Of a stretch of DNA of 64,000 nucleotides, positions 62,273 through 64,000 are shown in pieces. The stretch comes from an uncultured Bacteroidales bacterium (lineage in GTDB: Bacteria; Bacteroidota; Bacteroidia; Bacteroidales; ML635J-15), in the NCBI GenBank assembly GCA_905234755.1, contig CAJOIT010000003.1, forward strand, positions 789,140 to 853,139, in the 5' to 3' direction. A program made the position numbers and the translations under genes. The notes under the pieces were generated by a model that saw only the letters and a program-made list of their open reading frames with translations, was not told where the DNA came from and did no database searches. The number at the start of each line of letters is the position of its first letter. Within the stretch, counting starts at the first letter, position 1.

Positions 62273-63642
62273 GCGAAGAACCACGCACATACACGCTTGC
62301 CGAACTCCAACGGGAAATAAAGGAAAGCCTGTCGGAAAGTTTTCCCTTTGCGGTTTGGATTGTTGCCGAGATAAACACGCTCACACGCCACCGCAGTGGA
62401 CACTGCTACATGGAACTTGTGCAAAAATCAAAGACATCGAACAGCATTGTCGCTCAGGCACGCGCAACAATCTGGGCGAACAAGTTCAGCTTCATATCGG
62501 CATATTTTGAAAGCGAAACCGACAGGGAACTCGCCGAAGGCATGAACGTTATGCTTCAAGTCGCTATAACCTATCACGAAGTTTATGGCATGTCGCTCAA
62601 TGTGTTGGGCATAAACCCCACCTACACTATCGGCGATGTAGAACGCGCCAAGAAGGAAATAATCGACAGGCTGATAAACGAAGGCGTCTTCGACATGAAC
62701 AAAAAGCAGGAACTTCCTTCTGTTATCCAGAACATTGCAGTAATTTCATCAAGCACAGCTGCTGGCTATGGCGACTTCGTCAACCATCTGGAAACCAACA
62801 TGTACGGCTACCACATAAATGTAACTTTGTACGAAGCTGCAATGCAAGGCGAATTGACTGAGCAATCGGTTTTGGATGCCCTAAATCGCATTGGCGATGA
62901 ATACGAAAATTATGATGCTGTTGCAATAATCCGTGGTGGCGGTTCAAAAAACGACCTCTCGTGGTTCGACAACTACAACATCGCCTACATGGTTACTCAG
63001 TTCCCACTTCCTGTGATTTCTGGAATCGGACACGAACGCGACGAATCCATTGTCGATATGGTGGCTCACACACGCATGAAAACGCCGACCGCAGTCGCCA
63101 ACTTCATAATCGACTACAATTCAAAGTTCGAGGAACAGATAGATTCCACTTCATCCGAAATTTTTGGCATTGCAAAAGATTTCCTGATGAGCAGCGAAAT
63201 GTACCTCAACAACATGACCATGAGCATAATGAAGGTGCGCACCCGTCTTTCGAAGGACACCGAACGCTGCGACAGGATAATGTCGGAAATACGCAACTCG
63301 TTGAATGTGCGGATGAAGGAAGAGGAAATGAATCTTAACATGATTGCCAAGAAAATTGAAACCTCTCCCAAGCACTTCATTTCCGAACAGGAAAACCATA
63401 TAAATGGCATAAAGGAACTTATGGTTCGTACCACCAAACATCGCATTGAGAAAGCAAACGAGAAGCTCAGTTTCCTCGAGCATCGCCTTACCCTCAACGA
63501 CCCGCGGACAATCCTAAAGCGCGGCTACTCCATCACACGCATCAACGGCAAGGTCGTAAACAACGACCTCGAAGCCAACGATGGCGACATTATGGAAACG
63601 ATATTGTATGATGGGAAGATTACGAGTGTAGTAAAGAAATAA
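62269..63642 (+). CDS. xseA: Exodeoxyribonuclease VII large subunit
   Basis: A 457-residue nuclease subunit. The N-terminal OB-fold domain (about 1-105, GHCYMELVQKSK) precedes the catalytic domain with RGGGSKNDLSWFDN and GIGHERDESIVDMVAHTRMKTPTAVANF. A coiled C-terminal region follows (about 280-420). With XseB it degrades single-stranded DNA. xseB is not in the window. The 4-base overlap with the subtilase gene is fortuitous packing or coupling. Confidence 0.93.
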   Translation: MSEEPRTYTLAELQREIKESLSESFPFAVWIVAEINTLTRHRSGHCYMELVQKSKTSNSIVAQARATIWANKFSFISAYFESETDRELAEGMNVMLQVAITYHEVYGMSLNVLGINPTYTIGDVERAKKEIIDRLINEGVFDMNKKQELPSVIQNIAVISSSTAAGYGDFVNHLETNMYGYHINVTLYEAAMQGELTEQSVLDALNRIGDEYENYDAVAIIRGGGSKNDLSWFDNYNIAYMVTQFPLPVISGIGHERDESIVDMVAHTRMKTPTAVANFIIDYNSKFEEQIDSTSSEIFGIAKDFLMSSEMYLNNMTMSIMKVRTRLSKDTERCDRIMSEIRNSLNVRMKEEEMNLNMIAKKIETSPKHFISEQENHINGIKELMVRTTKHRIEKANEKLSFLEHRLTLNDPRTILKRGYSITRINGKVVNNDLEANDGDIMETILYDGKITSVVKK

Positions 63643-63688
63643 AAATCAAAGTATTACAATCATCTCAACTCCAATTGCGGTCAATAAG

Positions 63689-63759
63689 CCGCAAAATATG
63701 CGGACAATTTTAATTACTTAACCGCAAAAAGTGCGGATTAAATTTTGTTATTAACCGCA
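63689..63759. repeat. 33-bp-spaced palindrome array over the Fic promoter
   Basis: CCGCA-AAATA-TGCGG at 63689-63703, CCGCA-AAAAG-TGCGG at 63722-63736 and a half-site CCGCA at 63755-63759, with starts exactly 33 bases apart (about three helical turns). The third half sits between the -33 and -7 promoter elements. This looks like operator sites for a dimeric repressor, perhaps the Fic protein itself. Confidence 0.75.
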
Positions 63760-63774
63760 AAAGCATTATTTTTG
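63744..63774 (+). promoter_or_regulatory. Fic gene promoter (TTTG-N19-TATTTTTG)
   Basis: TTTG at 63744-63747 and the -7 box TATTTTTG at 63767-63774, exactly 19 bases apart. The CCGCA half-site lies in the spacer. Confidence 0.8.
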
Positions 63775-63798
63775 TGGCGATTAAAAAGAGAAAGAGGT

Positions 63799-64000
63799 AT
63801 GTATATTCACGAATACGATAACTGGACTGACTTTACATGGAATGCCGACTTTGTCATCGATATGCTGTCCGAAGCGGATCGGGCAATAGGCTTCTTATCG
63901 GGCAGACTAAAGGAAATCGGGTTCGACACACAGATGCAAGCCACATTGGAAAACATAACCAATGACATCATATTTTCATCTGAGATAGAAGGCGTTGATT
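63799..64000 (+). CDS. Fic family protein (DUF4172 N-terminus), partial
   Basis: The first 67 codons are in the window, from the ATG at 63799 (AGAGG ribosome-binding site). MYIHEYDNWTDFTW opens the DUF4172 domain that precedes Fic AMPylation domains. The end, SSEIEG (60-65), matches the inhibitory (S/T)xxxE(G/N) helix that blocks ATP use in auto-inhibited Fic enzymes. The catalytic HxFx(D/E)GN motif lies beyond the window. The gene is probably autoregulated through the palindrome array upstream. Confidence 0.8.
   Translation, partial: MYIHEYDNWTDFTWNADFVIDMLSEADRAIGFLSGRLKEIGFDTQMQATLENITNDIIFSSEIEGVD

Overview
The window looks like a chromosome segment of a low-GC (roughly 40%) Bacteroidetes bacterium, most likely an uncultivated Bacteroidales lineage. 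The evidence is C-terminal type IX secretion (T9SS) sorting domains, a SusC-like TonB-dependent receptor, secreted TonB C-terminal-domain proteins, RemB/Wzi-like outer-membrane proteins, and many promoters that fit the Bacteroidetes -7 box TAnnTTTG, some with a TTTG 19 bases upstream. There is no rRNA operon, prophage or CRISPR array; two tRNA genes (Arg-CCG and Val-TAC) are present.

Layout. 1-5 kb: start of a sodium symporter, a rhodanese, two small membrane proteins and two tandem RemB/Wzi-like proteins. 5-7.3 kb: an OmpA-family protein and a lipoprotein. 7.4-14.5 kb: a long minus-strand operon (Xaa-Pro aminopeptidase, cmk, ispH, cdd, a secreted protein, GT4 and GT2 glycosyltransferases). 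14.6-22.3 kb: a bleomycin-hydrolase-type peptidase, then divergent membrane genes for surface glycan or protein glycosylation (a TMTC-like TPR protein with a polytopic partner; a DoxX/thioredoxin protein with an ArnT-like transferase). 22.3-32.5 kb: an Fe-S DUF362 lipoprotein, xerD, aroQ, tRNA-Arg, a frameshifted thioredoxin/T9SS protein, a GT9 transferase, hflX, two TonB-domain proteins and miaB. 32.6-40.2 kb: asnB, gtrA-tex, a REP-associated tyrosine transposase (RAYT) with palindromes, ackA and pta. 40.2-41 kb: a 780-base gene-free mosaic of short repeats. 41-54.3 kb: umuDC, hpt-adk-ansA, a TonB-dependent receptor, ygfA, a deacetylase-like protein, a lipid kinase, two secreted proteins and folC. 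54.3-64 kb: tRNA-Val, a 1.4-kaa T9SS repeat protein, an exported glutamine-amidotransferase-like protein, a deleted RAYT, a lipoprotein-subtilase-xseA operon and the start of a Fic protein.

Common themes are cell-surface construction and secretion mixed with housekeeping genes. The most unusual non-genic signals are: short intergenic 'words' reused at many loci and running into gene ends; 30-bp perfect palindromes sharing a core, one of them inside the RAYT gene; a 33-bp-spaced palindrome array over the Fic promoter; and a UmuD whose Ser-Lys catalytic dyad is replaced by Thr and Arg.
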